This document shows, piece after piece, positions 1 through 12,400 of a stretch of 64,000 bases of DNA. The stretch is from Brachypterus glaber (lineage: Eukaryota > Arthropoda > Insecta > Coleoptera > Kateretidae): positions 41,514,791 to 41,578,790 of the forward strand of contig OY294044.1 of NCBI GenBank assembly GCA_958510825.1, written 5' to 3'. The translations under genes and the position numbers were made by a program. The first letter of the stretch is position 1, and each line of letters opens with the position of its first letter. The notes below the pieces were generated by a model, which had not been told where the DNA came from, made no database searches, and saw nothing but the letters and a program-made list of their open reading frames with translations.

Positions 1-1000
1 GTTAAAAATTTTCGTGAAAAAATATTTTTTTTTTATATTAAAAAATAATGTAAATGAATATGTCAAAGAAAATCCAAGAAAGTCGCATTTTTTAACAAAA
101 AAAATATAAAAATTTAACACCTCCAAAAAAAATTTTAAAAAATTAAAAATTATATGGTCGAAAAAAGAACTTAATAAGCTTTAAAATGAAATATCACACG
201 ACCCCCTTTTTATTTAAAAAAATGTCCCCCCTTGCCCCCTGCCTCTATTGTGCCTCCTAAACCTATTAAATATATACCAAAAAAATATTTGGGTTGTGTT
301 ATTTACGTGTTCCGCATTTCAATGTTGATATTTTTAGCCGTTCAAAAGTTAAATGTGGGGGGACTTTGGACATGTACTATATAGTTAATGATAATATTTA
401 TAGGTAGTATAGTGCTTCATTTCATTTTCAATTGTTTTTTATACCTTATTAAAAAAAATATTTTAGAAACACATATTATTATGTAAAAAATAAAAATACT
501 AAAACTACTTAACTTTTTTAACAAAATGATGGCTTTTAGTCCCATATTTATTTTTCAATTGTTTTAAACATTTAATTAGAATTTTAACTCAATAAATGTA
601 CATATATTCAATAAAAAGCGTCTTATTCTTTAAAATAGACTTTTGTCCCTTCAAAACCTGATAATTGATCACTGTGCGGCGTCTGACAGGTGGTTTAGTT
701 TTACAAGTAACGACAGGTGGGGTGTATTAAACCCCAACAATAAATGGGACCGTTTTTGCTTTATTTAATAAATTTTATAAAAAATGTAGTAAAATATTTG
801 AGTTATACAATATATTAACCTAAAAATAATTTTTAAAATCTTAAATACATATATGTTCATTATTAATCGGTTAACAAAAAAAAATTAAAAAAAAAAATAG
901 GAAAGCTTTTTGTTTCCTATTAACTAAGAAAAAATAACGTTTAAAATTGCCAAACAATTTTTTTTTTATTTTCTTTCTGCGAAAAACGAAAAAATTTTAA
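1..1000. other. AT-rich intergenic DNA
   Basis: I see no gene or clear element here. The sequence is dominated by A and T runs. A short motif GACAGGTGG occurs twice near 685-720. No open frame of useful length shows protein-like composition. Confidence 0.6.
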
Positions 1001-1074
1001 TAATTGCTTTCCCATTTTGAAAATTTTCAAAATTTCGGAAAGCATTGTGCAAAAACTTTCAATTTTTTTTGGTT

Positions 1075-1235
1075 TCGATATAAATCAATTTCAAGCAAAA
1101 AAAAATTGTTGGACGGTCGGTCTGTCAATCGGTCGATCTGTCGGTCGATCGTTCTGTCCAGAAAATCTTGTAAGCACGATAACTTAAGAATGCTTTAAGC
1201 TAGAGACTTGAGATTTGGCATACAGATATGTTTGG
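1075..1235 (+). repeat. GTCGGTCTGTC dispersed repeat, copy 1
   Basis: A purine/pyrimidine-mixed block of iterated GGTCGGTCTGTC-like words follows an A-rich stretch. It is followed by GAAAATCTTGT, then ACGATAACTTAAGAA, then a segment ending in GAGATTTGGCATACAG. The same order of modules recurs at 7130-7265, 9450-9670 and 60115-60235. The upstream segment (1000-1060) also matches 9445-9500. This is a dispersed repeat family of unknown class. The short open frame through it is not a credible gene. Confidence 0.7.
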
Positions 1236-1284
1236 AGAACATTGGAGTGTGGCAAGGGGGGAAAATACATTTTTTTAGAAAAAT

Positions 1285-1775
1285 TTAAAAATTGCTATAT
1301 AGGAGTTTTTAATGTTGCTGAAGTTGAATCTAATAATGAAATTTTTTAACTACAACCCAGTAGGGAGGAGGTAAATATATTGAAGTATTTTCTTTATTTT
1401 TCTCAAAAGTGGTATATAGGGGTTTTTGGGGTCGATGAATATGAATCTGATAATATTTTTTTTCTAATTTTACCCCCTGAGGGGTAGCGGGTAGTTTTTG
1501 TGAAAACTGGTATATTGGGGTTTTGAGGTTGCTGAAAGTGAATCTGATAATAAAAAAATTCAAAATCCACCCCCTGAGGTGTGGGGGTAGTTTTCGTGAA
1601 AATTGGTATATTGGGGTTTTTGAGGTTGCTGAAAGTGAATCTGAATATAAACAAATTCTAACACCACCCCCAAATGAGCGGGGGATAGTTTTTGTAAAAA
1701 TTGGTATATTGGGGTTTTTAAGGTTGCTGAAAGAGAATCTGATAATTAAAAAATTCTCACTCCACCCCCTGCAAG
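1285..1775 (+). repeat. ~96-bp degenerate minisatellite, array 1
   Basis: About five diverged units of 95-98 bp. Each holds a core like TTGGTATATTGGGGTTTTTG, then AGGTTGCTGAAAGTGAATCTGATAAT, then a C-rich segment that is partly self-complementary to the following G-rich segment (CCACCCCCTGAGG...GGGGGTAG). Matching landmarks fall at about 1506, 1602 and 1700. The array lies directly downstream of the GTCGGTCTGTC block, and the same pairing is seen at 9.5-10.2 kb, so the two probably belong to one element. Confidence 0.8.
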
Positions 1776-2033
1776 CTTCTGGATTTGAAAAAACAGACCA
1801 TAGTAAACTCCTTGGAATGGTAAACCATAGTTATATTTTAGAAAATTTTACTACTGTTTTCCATCTGTCCGTATCACGTTATGCTTACTTCATTTGCAGC
1901 TTGAATTATACTTTCAGGTAAAATATCTTCTTCGATGTAATTTATTACCTGTATTTAAGAAAATTTACAGCTTTAAACAGAATGAAAAATACTGTCTAAA
2001 AAAAGATTTTTGTAGCGTCTAAATTGTTGATTT

Positions 2034-2798
2034 CACAGGCATACAAAAATAAAATCTGCGGAGTCAAAAAAGCTACCTATATAGCATTGTAGTATTGACC
2101 CAGCATAGTCGAAATCTGCATTGATTGGAGTTTTCAGCTTACCAGTTTTTTTTTATTCGAGTTTGAATTTTAATTTTAGGACAACTTTTTCCAAGTCCAG
2201 CACCAAAAATCGAAACTCGATTTATTTGTAAAATGAATTTTTTAATGGCCCTTATTTTCTTAAGGATTTCCCCAGGTTTTGGTTGAAATTTTTTTTGCAA
2301 AAGTTATTAACAATGAAAGTTTAATGGTACATGATCAATTTTTTTTATATATTTTTTTAAATAAGTTAATTGTTTTTTTATATTCGGAAGAAAGATTTCT
2401 TGAGTGTAGGTACCTATTTAAATAAAAATTTTAATGTCAAAATCCGTCTAGCCGTTCAGGAGAAAAATGTTGATTTAATCATATGTTGTCATATTAAACT
2501 TTCATTGTAAATAACTTTTGAAAAAATTTGTTTTTTTTTTCAACCAAAACTTGGAAATATCTTTTTAAACATAAGAGCTATTAAAAAAATAATTTTTCAG
2601 CAAAAACAAAACGTCTTTCGATTTTTGGTGGCGTACTTGAAAATTTTAAGAGAAACTAAAAATATAACTTGAATAAAAAAAAACTGGTAAGCAGGAAATT
2701 CTAATCAATGCAGATTTCGACTATGCTGGATCAATACTACAATGCTATATGGGTCGCTTTTTTGGCTCAGCACATTTATTTTTTTTGTGTGCTTGTGT
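2034..2798. mobile_element. Foldback (long inverted repeat) element
   Basis: A palindrome of about 765 bp. The left arm (about 2034-2330) is matched in reverse complement by about 2480-2798. Strongly conserved stretches are ATAGCATTGTAGTATTGA, GTCGAAATCTGCATTGATT and GCTTACCAGTTTTTTTT on the left and their complements on the right. Inner arms carry GTTTTGGTTGAAA and ACAATGAAAGTTTAAT. The loop is short (about 2335-2475). There is no coding capacity, so it is a non-autonomous foldback. The ends are not sharp, and no target duplication is obvious. Confidence 0.85.
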
Positions 2799-3203
2799 TT
2801 TCATTGCCATGTAAATAATGCCACATTTTTACACCTAGATTATGTTTTTTTACTTTTTACACTAGTGCGAACATATTTAAGCAGAAAAAAAAAACATATA
2901 TTTTTCTCGATATAAATTATCTTGAGGGAATACTTAATTGAATCAAAAAGTAAAGCTTTTAGTTTTTAAATAAAGAATGTAATTAAAATTATATTTTAAT
3001 GGAAATAAATTGACTTAGATAGACTTTAGATTTTAGTTATTTTAATAACTCTTTTAACGGATGCATTATGTCAACATATTCTCTAAGATATTTAAGATAT
3101 TACCTATATATATTTTTTTGGTTTGTCTAAATTTTATAAATAAAAATTAGGTATTATACATAAACTTATGTATTTCCATTGTATATCTTGAAAATAAACT
3201 CGT

Positions 3204-3950
3204 ATACAGGGTGTCCAGACTTATACTGACCCCATAAATTTCTCGGAAATTGTAAAAATTAAAAAAAAAACAAATATACACTTGTTTTATGATTTGACGA
3301 AAGGAAGAACTTAAAAATATTTTCATGTATACAGGGTGTTTCGTGATTATTACACCAATTTATTTGGCATAACAATTGTTTAATTTTGATATCATTTAGT
3401 TTGGGTCAAAAATTAATTGTTTTCGAGATATTATTTTTTTTTTCTAAAAAAAGTTCATTTTTTGCCATTTGTAAAATCTGCTATTACATCCTTAAATTTG
3501 ATCCAATAATAATAAAACTTGGCCAGGTTGTTAAATAAGGATATGTTTAAATAAATGTAAAAAAGTCCAAACCAAAATATGTTATACAAGGCATTTAAAA
3601 TTTAAAGTCAAACTTTAAGGATGTAATAGCAGATTTAACAAATGCCTAAAAGAGGACTTTTTTTAGAAAAAAAATTATTAACTCGAAAATAATCAATTTT
3701 TGACCCATACTAAATGGAATCAAAATTAAACAATTGTTATGAAAAATAAATTGCTGACATAAAATATGGGTCTTCCATTAAAAAAAAAAGTTTATGCTGC
3801 CTTCACGAAACATCCTGTATACATGAAAATATTTTTAAGTTCTTCCTTTCGTCAAATCATGAAACATATGTATATTTATTTTTTTTTAATTCTTACAATT
3901 TCCAAGAAATGTATGGGGGTAGTATAAGTCTGGACACCCTGTATACACGA
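3204..3950. mobile_element. Foldback element with TACAGGGTGTCC ends
   Basis: Terminal inverted repeats TATACAGGGTGTCCAGACTTA (left, from about 3203) and its complement (right, to about 3946) extend into a palindrome through the whole 745 bp. A second GTATACAGGGTGTTTCGTG motif lies inside the left arm (about 3328) with its partner at about 3808-3825, so the arms are modular. Centre sequences AAATCTGCTATTACATCCTTAA and their complement flank about 3560. Similarity weakly continues outside the ends (AAATAAACTCG/CGAGTATATT). TA-flanked CAGGGTGT ends are typical of mariner-mobilised MITEs; that assignment is inference. Confidence 0.85.
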
Positions 3951-4084
3951 GTATATTCTCAATATATAGAAATGTCTGACAACAACTAATCTATTCGCAA
4001 AAAAAATTGTTAAAGCTTCAAAAATATAAAATTGCAAAAAAAAACTATAAGACTTTACAATTTTTAACATGATCCAATTAAGTT

Positions 4085-4420
4085 TTTTATAATTGTTTTA
4101 CAAACTTAATTTTTGGAAAATTTGAAAGTAGGGCCTTAGGCCCGGATGAAAAATATTTTTTATTTTTTATTATTGAATTTTTTTCATATTTATAAAACAA
4201 CAATTCATCATTTTTCTATTTTGCTACTCTTATAAGCTCATAATCACACGCATTTTTCTTGTTCTTATAGGCCCATAACAGGTCTGAACTTTTTTTTTTG
4301 TAGTGGCAACAGGCAAAAGTGTATAGTTTGACGTTTCCCGTGCAAATGTCAACGTCGCTTTAAAGTTTAATTTTCTACAAAATTTTCTGTTTAGATTATA
4401 TTTTACGGCTTAGTTACTTG
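4085..4420. other. Intergenic DNA
   Basis: I see no gene or recognisable element in this AT-rich stretch. Confidence 0.4.
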
Positions 4421-4424
4421 TAGT

Positions 4425-4650
4425 AAAAAATAGAAGAAATGATTATAAAATACATCAAAATATCATTTGTTCTTAGAATTTTAAACATGGCTAAAACTGT
4501 AATGTCAACCCTAAACAAAAATCCCTTAATCAGTCATCAATTTAAATGTAAGTTTTTAAAAATTTTAGAGCAACATAGAAAAAGATTTATGAAGCACTCG
4601 TTTCATAACACAAAAGGTCCAAACGTATGTTATGAAACTAGTTCTTTTAT
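4425..4650 (-). repeat. CATAACACG dispersed repeat, copy 1
   Basis: The reverse complement of this stretch matches 63437-63710 over its whole length. Shared words include ATTTTAAACATRGC, AATCCCT, GTCATCAATTTAAATGTAAG and TTTCATAACA. A third, partial relative lies at 34440-34690 (TTTCATAACA and GTTTTTAGCG). A 71-codon open frame crosses this copy, but the copy at 63 kb is not open in the same way, so I read it as repeat DNA. Confidence 0.75.
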
Positions 4651-4984
4651 ATAATATTAAAACATCTATAAAATATAGAAAAAAATCACTATGCTACGAT
4701 TTATATCATAGTATTATACTTATCAAGTAATACCAACATTCATTCATAAAATATTCTATTTTATTTATTATTCAAGTTGATAGCCTTGTTGTTAAATTAA
4801 CTTGGATAACACATGACCGCAAAAAAAGTTAGTTTTTATAAACCAGACTATATTCTTTCTACGTATTTTTAGGCTTTTTGCGCTGAAAACGAATACTTAT
4901 GGCAATGAAAAAAATTCTTGAACCTCAAAATCTTTAGATATAGCTCACAATGTTTTTTTTTGTATGCATAACATTTTGAATCCA

Positions 4985-5120
4985 CAATTTTAAATTTAAA
5001 ATTTTTAATAATGGATTTAGTTTCAGCAACCTCAAAAAACCATAATAACCAGCGACTAAAAAGCGAATTTTGCCAGCAGAAACCCTTCTCTGGCCCATAT
5101 TGCGTTGGTTTGAACACGCG
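4985..5120 (-). repeat. Minisatellite unit fragment
   Basis: On the minus strand the words GGTTTTTTGAGGTTGCTGAAAC and a following AT-rich part match the ~96-bp minisatellite units at 1285-1775 and 9770-10185. It looks like a single decayed unit. The two overlapping short frames here are accidental. Confidence 0.5.
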
Positions 5121-5140
5121 ATAGGAGAAAAACTTTTCAA

Positions 5141-6990
5141 TAAAGGCCAGTGTATTTAGTTTTTAAGAATATTAGGACTTTTCGCATTTATTTTTTACGC
5201 AATAAAAAGCAATTGCAAACTATGGTTGGCAATAATTTTTTATTACGCTATGGGTATTCTGGAAAACACATTGTACGAGGAAAATTGGATATTAATTTTA
5301 TACAAAGTAAAATCTAGAAAGGAAAAACAGTGCATTTTTGTAATAAAACCTGAATATGAATCAGACAATTTTCCTAAAAATTACATTTAATTGTATAATT
5401 TATTATTATAAAGGAGGTTTTTTTTTAATGAACCCTTTTTAAATATTTTTTTAGTTTTAGAGTTTTTATAGTTGCTTCTATAATTATATAATTTACTTGG
5501 GTATCTCTCTTCTGCTTTCGAGTGGACTTTTTTCGCCTGATATTTCGATGCGTATGTACCGAGCCACATAGTCTAGGCCAATTAATTCATCAAAAGTACT
5601 ATAAAGTTGGCTTTTACGGGTAAATAAAAGTCACGGAAATGAGAACAGCTTGTTTCTTCTCATAGTGCTATACAAAGTAGAGTGTAGCGTACTTTAAAGA
5701 GCATATATAAATATTTCGAAAAACTAAAATGCTTGGGATGCCATTTTTTTCATTTTTACCTAAAAGAAAAACCTGTGAAGTTACACAGCAATCAGAGAAG
5801 AGTTTGATGCTTGATTGTAAATTTGCTTTAATTATTACAGTTAAAACTACTGTAAGATTGACGGACAAATTTAGAGTGTATGATATAAAATACGCTACGA
5901 CCTAATACAAAGCCGGTCCCACACAATTCGTCAAATATGACAAATATTTGGTCAAATGACAAAAAATCCCAGTTCGCCAAAGCAAGTGCGCACCTAATAG
6001 TGTACCAGATTAAAAAAAAAAATCCCTCACAAAAAAAAAATTGAATAACATGCTATCAACTTATTTTTTTATAAGAAAAATTACCTTCATTAGGAGAGTA
6101 AATCATTCCAAATTTGAAAAAAATCCATTCAAAAACAAGAAAGTTATTCTTTTAGTGCCACTAAAATTTGAAAATATGCCAATTTAAAAAGTCTAACTTT
6201 AAACTTTACCAGGAAAAATCTACTTACAACTCCAAAGTGTATACCACGAAATTCGAAGCATTATTGACTTGTCTTATTTCGCTATACCACTGTTGTAGCA
6301 GAACTGCGGAGTTGAAGAAATTCAAAATGTTTTTATGGTGACATCTTCAACCAAATGCTTTATTTGTCCAATTAGCTCTAAATTTAAACTGCCATTAAAA
6401 ATTTAAACTATTTTAGATTTAAAAAATACTTTAATATTTTAGGCGATTTTAATATTAATTCTGTTTGAAGATTTGAAATACAACTAATGGTAAATTTACC
6501 CATTTTTACATTCATTAAAGGTTTCTATTTTTAAGAATTCACCATTATATTTTAGTTATAACTTTTCAGAATCATCAAAATATAGATAAAAACTTTTGAA
6601 ACTGCGTTTGTGATTGGTAGATTCTCTAAAAAATAAACTTAGTTGGTTTCTTTTTTTTTTCTAAAAATTAGAACTTAAAAAAATAGTATAAATTCAAACC
6701 AAATTAATAAAAAACTCTACTAACCTGATTAAGATATAACTGCTTTGCTCTCTTGTGAGAAACTGAAATGGAAGAAAAAAAATAATTTTAAAATTTAACA
6801 AAAAATTATTTTATCTATCAAAGAATTTCGTTTTTCTCAAATTAAGAACACAATAACTTTAAAATTAAATATTTTTTTCTTCAGTATACCATATTTAAGC
6901 ATTACCACAGTAAACACTTTTTTATTTTAATTTATAAATTAACAATATTAAAACTAAGCATACAGTTCTTAGTTTCTGGCATAAAAAAGT
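5141..6990. other. Intergenic DNA
   Basis: No gene is supported. Short open frames near 5387-5569 and 5668-5868 have AT-driven composition (K, N, I, Y rich) and no recognisable motif. I find no long inverted or tandem repeat. Confidence 0.5.
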
Positions 6991-7129
6991 AGTTTGCAAG
7001 TATGCCAAAACAAAGCAGAACACTCACAAAACAAGTGGCCCTTACTTGTTAATGTAAGAGATTATTTTATTATACTCCTCGCAGCTTTAAAGCAAAATCA
7101 AAAATGTTTGTACCAGAATTCGTTCGCAA

Positions 7130-7265
7130 TTCTTAACAACTTTCGTTCGTACCTTCCGTGCGTCCGTCCGTCTGTCTCTCCGCATGTCGCAGTTTCTTGT
7201 CTACACGATAACTTAATTTTGGTAGGGATACGAAGCATATTTAAAATGAAAAGAAACCTTTAAAA
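7130..7265 (+). repeat. GTCGGTCTGTC dispersed repeat, copy 2
   Basis: A CGTCCGTCCGTCTGTC block is followed by CTTGTCTACACGATAACTTAA, the same module order as at 1075-1235, although the downstream part is more diverged. No minisatellite follows this copy. Confidence 0.6.
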
Positions 7266-7269
7266 ATAA

Positions 7270-9440
7270 GAAAGTTATATGTACTACATTATAATAATTT
7301 CTTCTATCAGCTTTAATTTTCAGGGAAATGGTTAATTTTATTAATAAGACCAATTTTACTCAAAAAATATCCTTTAAAAACAGTTATAGGGAGCTAAATA
7401 AAAAAAAAATAAAAGATAGAAGGAAAAATGAGATCAACGTATTTTTTAGAAAAAAAAAATACATTTATTAAAAGGACCAATTCTGCAAAATAAAAAAAAA
7501 TATATCCCCCTAAACCAAAAAGTTATAGGAAGCTAAACTATTAAAAATTAAAAAAAAGGTAAAGCTATCAACGTGATTCTTTTTGGAAAAATTACATTTA
7601 ATAAAAAATCTATTCTAAAATACAGTTGGCTTGGTTTACACCATAAGGACTATATTTTAAGTTCAGTTACTTTTTGTCTACCTATCTCTGTTTATTGCGT
7701 TACCTGAACTGAACAATAAAAATTAAAATTTCCCAATACAATTAGGTTGAACTTAAAACTTAATATAAAAATAAGTATATAGCAAAGTTATTAAAATAAT
7801 TGAAGACATATTTAAGTTCAAAAAAATACATACAATTGTTTCTAATGTATTTTTTTGATTGCAATCAACTGCACAGTGTATGCGTGGCTTGTTTTTGTTT
7901 CATGTTGTTTAATAACAAATTATAAAACAATTTTCTGCAGAATATAATAAAAATTTTACTATTCTGTATTTTATTATCCTGTATTTTTATCCGGAGATTA
8001 ATATTTTAAGTTCACATTAAGTTTACAATTTAAGCCTTTGTAAGTGTACAGTTAAAAACCGTAAATAACCTAAACAAAGAAGTACCCTGAACATGGATAC
8101 TGAAAGATGGGAATTTTAAAAACATAAGCAAATGATAAAATCTGCTTTACAGAGATTTAAACTGAACATGAGGTGCCCCTTTCTGGCAAAATTTTTTACT
8201 AATTCTTGTTTGACATACTTTGTACAGTTGTCTAGATGTATGAAATTATGTAGTTTATGATAATTTTTGATTATCATCAAAACATCAGATAACCCTGTAT
8301 ATATTTACACAGTTATTAGAGATATTTTGTAAACATATTATTCCTCGATTGATCAAACTAGTATTTCATACTCTAAGCTTAAACAGTAACATAACCTCAT
8401 ATATCAGCTGTTTAACTTCTTGTCCCTAATATGTATGGATTAAATATTAATTTATTAATTTTATTATATTAATTCTTTATAAGAATTTTACCTGTTTTTT
8501 AGTTCTTTAGAAACAGAAATTACTGGTTCCAGAATTTTTAGAAACTTCAAATATTTTATTTATTTATAGTCAATAAAAGGGAACCTTAATATTAGGGTGT
8601 TTTAACCGCCAAACTTAAAATTTAATTTCAACAAACTTTTTATTTTTCCATAATAATTTTCATTTGTTTTTACTATCAACTTATGAACTAAAAATAATCC
8701 CTATAACTGTTTTGCAATAAATAAAAAGCATCAAACTGTTTTACACCTAAAATAAACTACAAAAACGTTGTTATGAAACGCAAATAGATAAAATTATAAA
8801 TAGTAGTCCAGGGACTAATACTGCAATAATGTAGCAGTTGCATTAATACACTTTGCGATGTTATCTTAGATTGTTAAATTTGATTCTACTTGCCTTAGAC
8901 TGTACTAGGTGGCAGAAATAATAGTTTGTTCAATTTCTATAAAAGGAGGACACCTATCAGTTAGGGGAAATAAAGACCACTTAAAGAATTGTTGGACAAA
9001 AAATGTATCTGTGGTTTGGAAGTCTCTATAAGCCGGTGGTACACAGAAAACAGTATACACAATGGGCAGTTGGCCTGCGTGCACTATTATCATACATTAG
9101 AGTAACTGTAGTAACTTCAATGCAACTTTGGCTTTTGACAATACAAATATTTATTAAATGCTACATGTTTGAGCATTTCAGTAGCGCAAGGGTTGCGGAA
9201 TGGTTACTTTTTATTTTCGTTTTTTTTACTGAAACCTCTATCGTCTCTAGTTAACTGTAATTTGGGTTAGTGCCAGCGCTAGAAAGCATTAATTGTTTTA
9301 GCGTTTAAATTATATATGATTAATTAGTTTAGATAGGCCAATCGAGCTTATTTTGAACAAATTTCAACTATCCAAGAATAATTCTTGAAGAATCCATGGA
9401 TTCATAGTATGATTTAGTCTATTTTTCTGGAAAATCTAAG
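7270..9440. other. Intergenic DNA
   Basis: No gene or element is clear. Two small open frames overlap on opposite strands near 8905-9254; neither shows a known motif. A-rich stretches at 7380-7600 look like degraded repeats. Confidence 0.45.
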
Positions 9441-9447
9441 TAAGCTA

Positions 9448-9672
9448 TTGCTTTCCCATTTAGAAAATTTTCAAAATTTCGGAAAGCATTGTATTCGTGC
9501 AAAAATATTCATTTTTTTTTACGTATTTTTGCGGTTCGTGACGTTTTATGTCGATATATGTAAATCATTTTCAAACAAAAAAAAAATTGTCGGTCGATCG
9601 GTCTGTCCGGAAAATCTTGTGGGCACTAACTTAAGAACGCTTTAAGACTTCAAATTTGGCATACAGGTATTT
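9448..9672 (+). repeat. GTCGGTCTGTC dispersed repeat, copy 3
   Basis: This copy matches 1000-1235: CTTTCCCATTT...GAAAATTTTCAAAATTTCGG, then an A-run, then GTCGGTCGATCGGTCTGTCC, GGAAAATCTTGT, CACTAACTTAAGAACGCTTTAAG and CAAATTTGGCATACAGGTA. It is followed by a minisatellite, as copy 1 is. Confidence 0.75.
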
Positions 9673-9769
9673 TACAAAAAGTTCTCGCTCGGGATTGTTT
9701 TTGGTAAATATTGGGGTGGGGCAAGGGGGGCAAATGGGGTAAATACAATAATTTTTCACAATAATTTGG

Positions 9770-10185
9770 AAATTGCTATATAGGGATGAGGGGATAAATA
9801 TTTTTAAATATTTTTGTCAAAATTGGTATATAGGGATTTTTGGGGACGACGAAACTGAATTTGATAATGAAATTTTTCCAATTCCGCCCCCTATGGGGTG
9901 GGGGGTAGTTTTTGTGAAAATTGGTATATAGGGGTTTTTGAGGTTGCTAAAAGTAAATCTGATATTGAAAAAATTTCAACTCCACCCCCTGAGGGGCGGG
10001 GGGCAGTTTTCCTGAAAATTGGTAATAGGAGTTTTCGAGGTAGCTAAAAGTGAATCTGATAATAAAAAAATTCTAATCCACCACCTGGAGGGTGAGGGTA
10101 GTTTTATTGAAAATTTGTATATTTGGGTTTTTGAGGTAGCTGAAAGTGAATCTGATAATAAAAAATCTATTTAACGCGCGGAGGT
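9770..10185 (+). repeat. ~96-bp degenerate minisatellite, array 2
   Basis: About four units homologous to array 1 at 1285-1775, with AAATTGGTATATAGGG, AGGTTGCTAAAAGTAAATCTGAT and CCACCCCCTGAGGGGCGGGGGG. The C-rich/G-rich pair inside each unit can form a small hairpin. The preceding stretch (9700-9770) is G-rich and C-poor like the unit itself. Confidence 0.8.
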
Positions 10186-10284
10186 AAAAAATGGGAAAGA
10201 GATTTTACTGGGCAGTGTATTTTTTTTGTAATTAAGAATAAACTGTAGGTTTTATTTTTAGTGTTTTACGTTTAGCAGTTATGT

Positions 10285-10567
10285 ACACTGCAAAAATTTT
10301 ACTTAATTATCAGATTCAAACGTAACAGAACTTTAAATTTGTCCAACATATTGATAAAATTCAATTTTTTTCAGTTTTTTACTTAATTTTCAAAGAAAAA
10401 CTTAAAACTAGTTTAATTTTCACTATTTATTCCGTACATCAACTTATTTCAAGTTTTTTGCAAAATAGTAAAGAAAACACATATTTTCAATAAAATGTAT
10501 AAAAATAATGCAAAAAAGTTTAGTTATTTTAATACTATAAAAATTAAGTACTTTTACTGCACCTTTA
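10285..10567. mobile_element. Possible short MITE with CACTGC ends
   Basis: The left edge CACTGCAAAAATTTTACTTAAT is weakly matched by the complement of AATTAAGTACTTTTACTGCACC at the right edge. The interior is AT-rich and non-coding. The match is short and imperfect, so this is tentative. Confidence 0.3.
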
Positions 10568-10866
10568 AAGCCTGACATGAATATTTAGATGCCGTTCTTT
10601 TATTAAGGGCGATATTAGATTTTTGTTGTTAATTTGACATAGGTTTTTTTATCGATATTTAATTTTAAATGATTTCTCTATATTATTTGGATTGTTCTAA
10701 AGTATTAATTGACACCTACACAACTTAAGTTATTTCAATTGAATATTAACGCGCTAAATGCGCCAGTCAGTCAGACCACTTGTCTGAGACAAGATAGATC
10801 AAGAATGGAGATCTCTACAACTAGAATTAAGAAACAAAAGACGTCTACCCTATCTCTATCTCATTT

Positions 10867-10958
10867 GTGCTACACTTTCCAGCCAACCAAATAAATACTG
10901 TATTTCTTTTTTAAACAACAAATACAGTATTTATTTGGTTGGCCGGAAAGTGTAGCAC
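10867..10958. repeat. Strong hairpin A
   Basis: Arms of about 41 bp (GTGCTACACTTTCCAGCCAA... and its complement ...TTGGCCGGAAAGTGTAGCAC) pair with one or two mismatches around a loop of about ten bases. A related but more decayed hairpin lies 100 bp downstream. Confidence 0.85.
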
Positions 10959-11059
10959 TGAGCGGCACGAACGAACATATCCTATGTGAATCTGTAGAAT
11001 AAGATAATTCTACTAAAATTTAGATGGCGCCAGTAATTTCTTTAATAAAAATAATATTC

Positions 11060-11120
11060 CCGGCCAAGTAAATATTGTATTTGTTTAACAAAGAACAAAT
11101 ACAGAATTTGTTTGGTTGGG
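11060..11120. repeat. Related hairpin B
   Basis: CGGCCAAGTAAATATTGTATTTG pairs with CAAATACAGAATTTGTTTGGTTG with several mismatches. Its sequence is clearly related to hairpin A (GCCAACCAAATAAATACTGTATTT), so the two are copies of one palindromic unit. Confidence 0.65.
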
Positions 11121-12400
11121 TGGAAGTGGGAGTGTATGTATGTCTTCTATCCTTTTTGGGTAGAACTTTTGTCCCTGTCTAATTTAACGGGAGAAATCGC
11201 CATTTCATTTGGTTGTTCCGTGGTGATCTGTTGTTTTTCGTAGTTATAAAACATTCTACGATATTTAATCAAAAGGTATGTATTTTATAATTTTTAACTT
11301 TATATATAAGTACATACCTAGTAATTTACATTGATGTTACAATTACAGTTTTATTTGAAGGTCTATACTGCATTAAGAAATAAATTAATATGCAAAACTG
11401 ATTTGTAATTGAGAATTTTCTCGAAACTACGTTCATGGGGACCCACGGCTTCTGGCAATAACCTTTTTTCTTTTTTCAGAATAGGGTGTTTTATATTTCT
11501 AGGCTAGATGGAGCGTAATATTTTTAGACTTGTTTCCGACATCAAGGTGTTAATTAATGAATAAATAAATAAATAAATTAAAGGTGAGATTTTTTTGTAA
11601 TACGATGGAAATATCATTGTGTCAATTTTAATGAAAAATAACCTTAAAAAAAATACAAAATTATTTTGGATAAAGAATTTTATAACTTTAAAAATGAGTT
11701 ACTAAACGATCCCTCTTTTATTTTTAGTGCATGGCATGTTGGGGAGACATGTTTACAGTAAAAAGTTATAAAAAATCCTGGCAGGCAAAAAGTTATTCAT
11801 ATGGGTCTAAACGTAAAAAACTCTACATTTTTTGAGTAGTTCTCAGTATTGACTTTATAAAAATAGTCTTTATAGAAAAAATGTTTCTCTTTATATTAGC
11901 TGCAAAACATTTTTTAATTTTTCAACTCAGACAAAAAAGAAAGGATTTAATTTTTTTTTTATTTTTCTATACCACCAAAAATTATAAATTATTGCAATAT
12001 TAATCGTAGGCTAACTTTAAAAATTAAAAAAAAAAAACAGTTGAACAGGGTATTTAAAACTAGATTTTAGTATAAAAAATGTATATTGCATAAAAGCAAA
12101 AATAAAAAAAAATGTACGAAAAAGCTAAAAATATTACATAACTATACTTTATCACGTTACACCAGCTTACACCCATCCACCCCCTTGTCAAAAAGTGTCA
12201 CAAAATCGAGGTCCCCCCTAAAAGTGTCACATAAATTATGAACGTACCCTAAAGGCAGTATTTGAAAAAGTTTTAAAAGAGTCGATTTTTTGCCCTTTAT
12301 ACCCATGTTTATAACCTTTTGGTCCTTAAAAATCTTATGTTATTTGCTGTCTTTACTATTTTTTTAAATCAAATATTTTGGGAAACTTCGAGAAAAACTA
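11121..12400. other. Intergenic DNA with an (AAAT)n tail
   Basis: No gene is visible. GAATAAATAAATAAATAAAT at about 11558-11578 resembles the simple-repeat tail of a non-LTR retrotransposon on the plus strand, but I find no coding sequence before it. Confidence 0.45.

Noticed and set aside
1523..1921. 132-codon open frame over the minisatellite
   Set aside because: It follows the ~96-bp repeat units and changes with them; array 2 is not open in the same frame. No protein-like motif.
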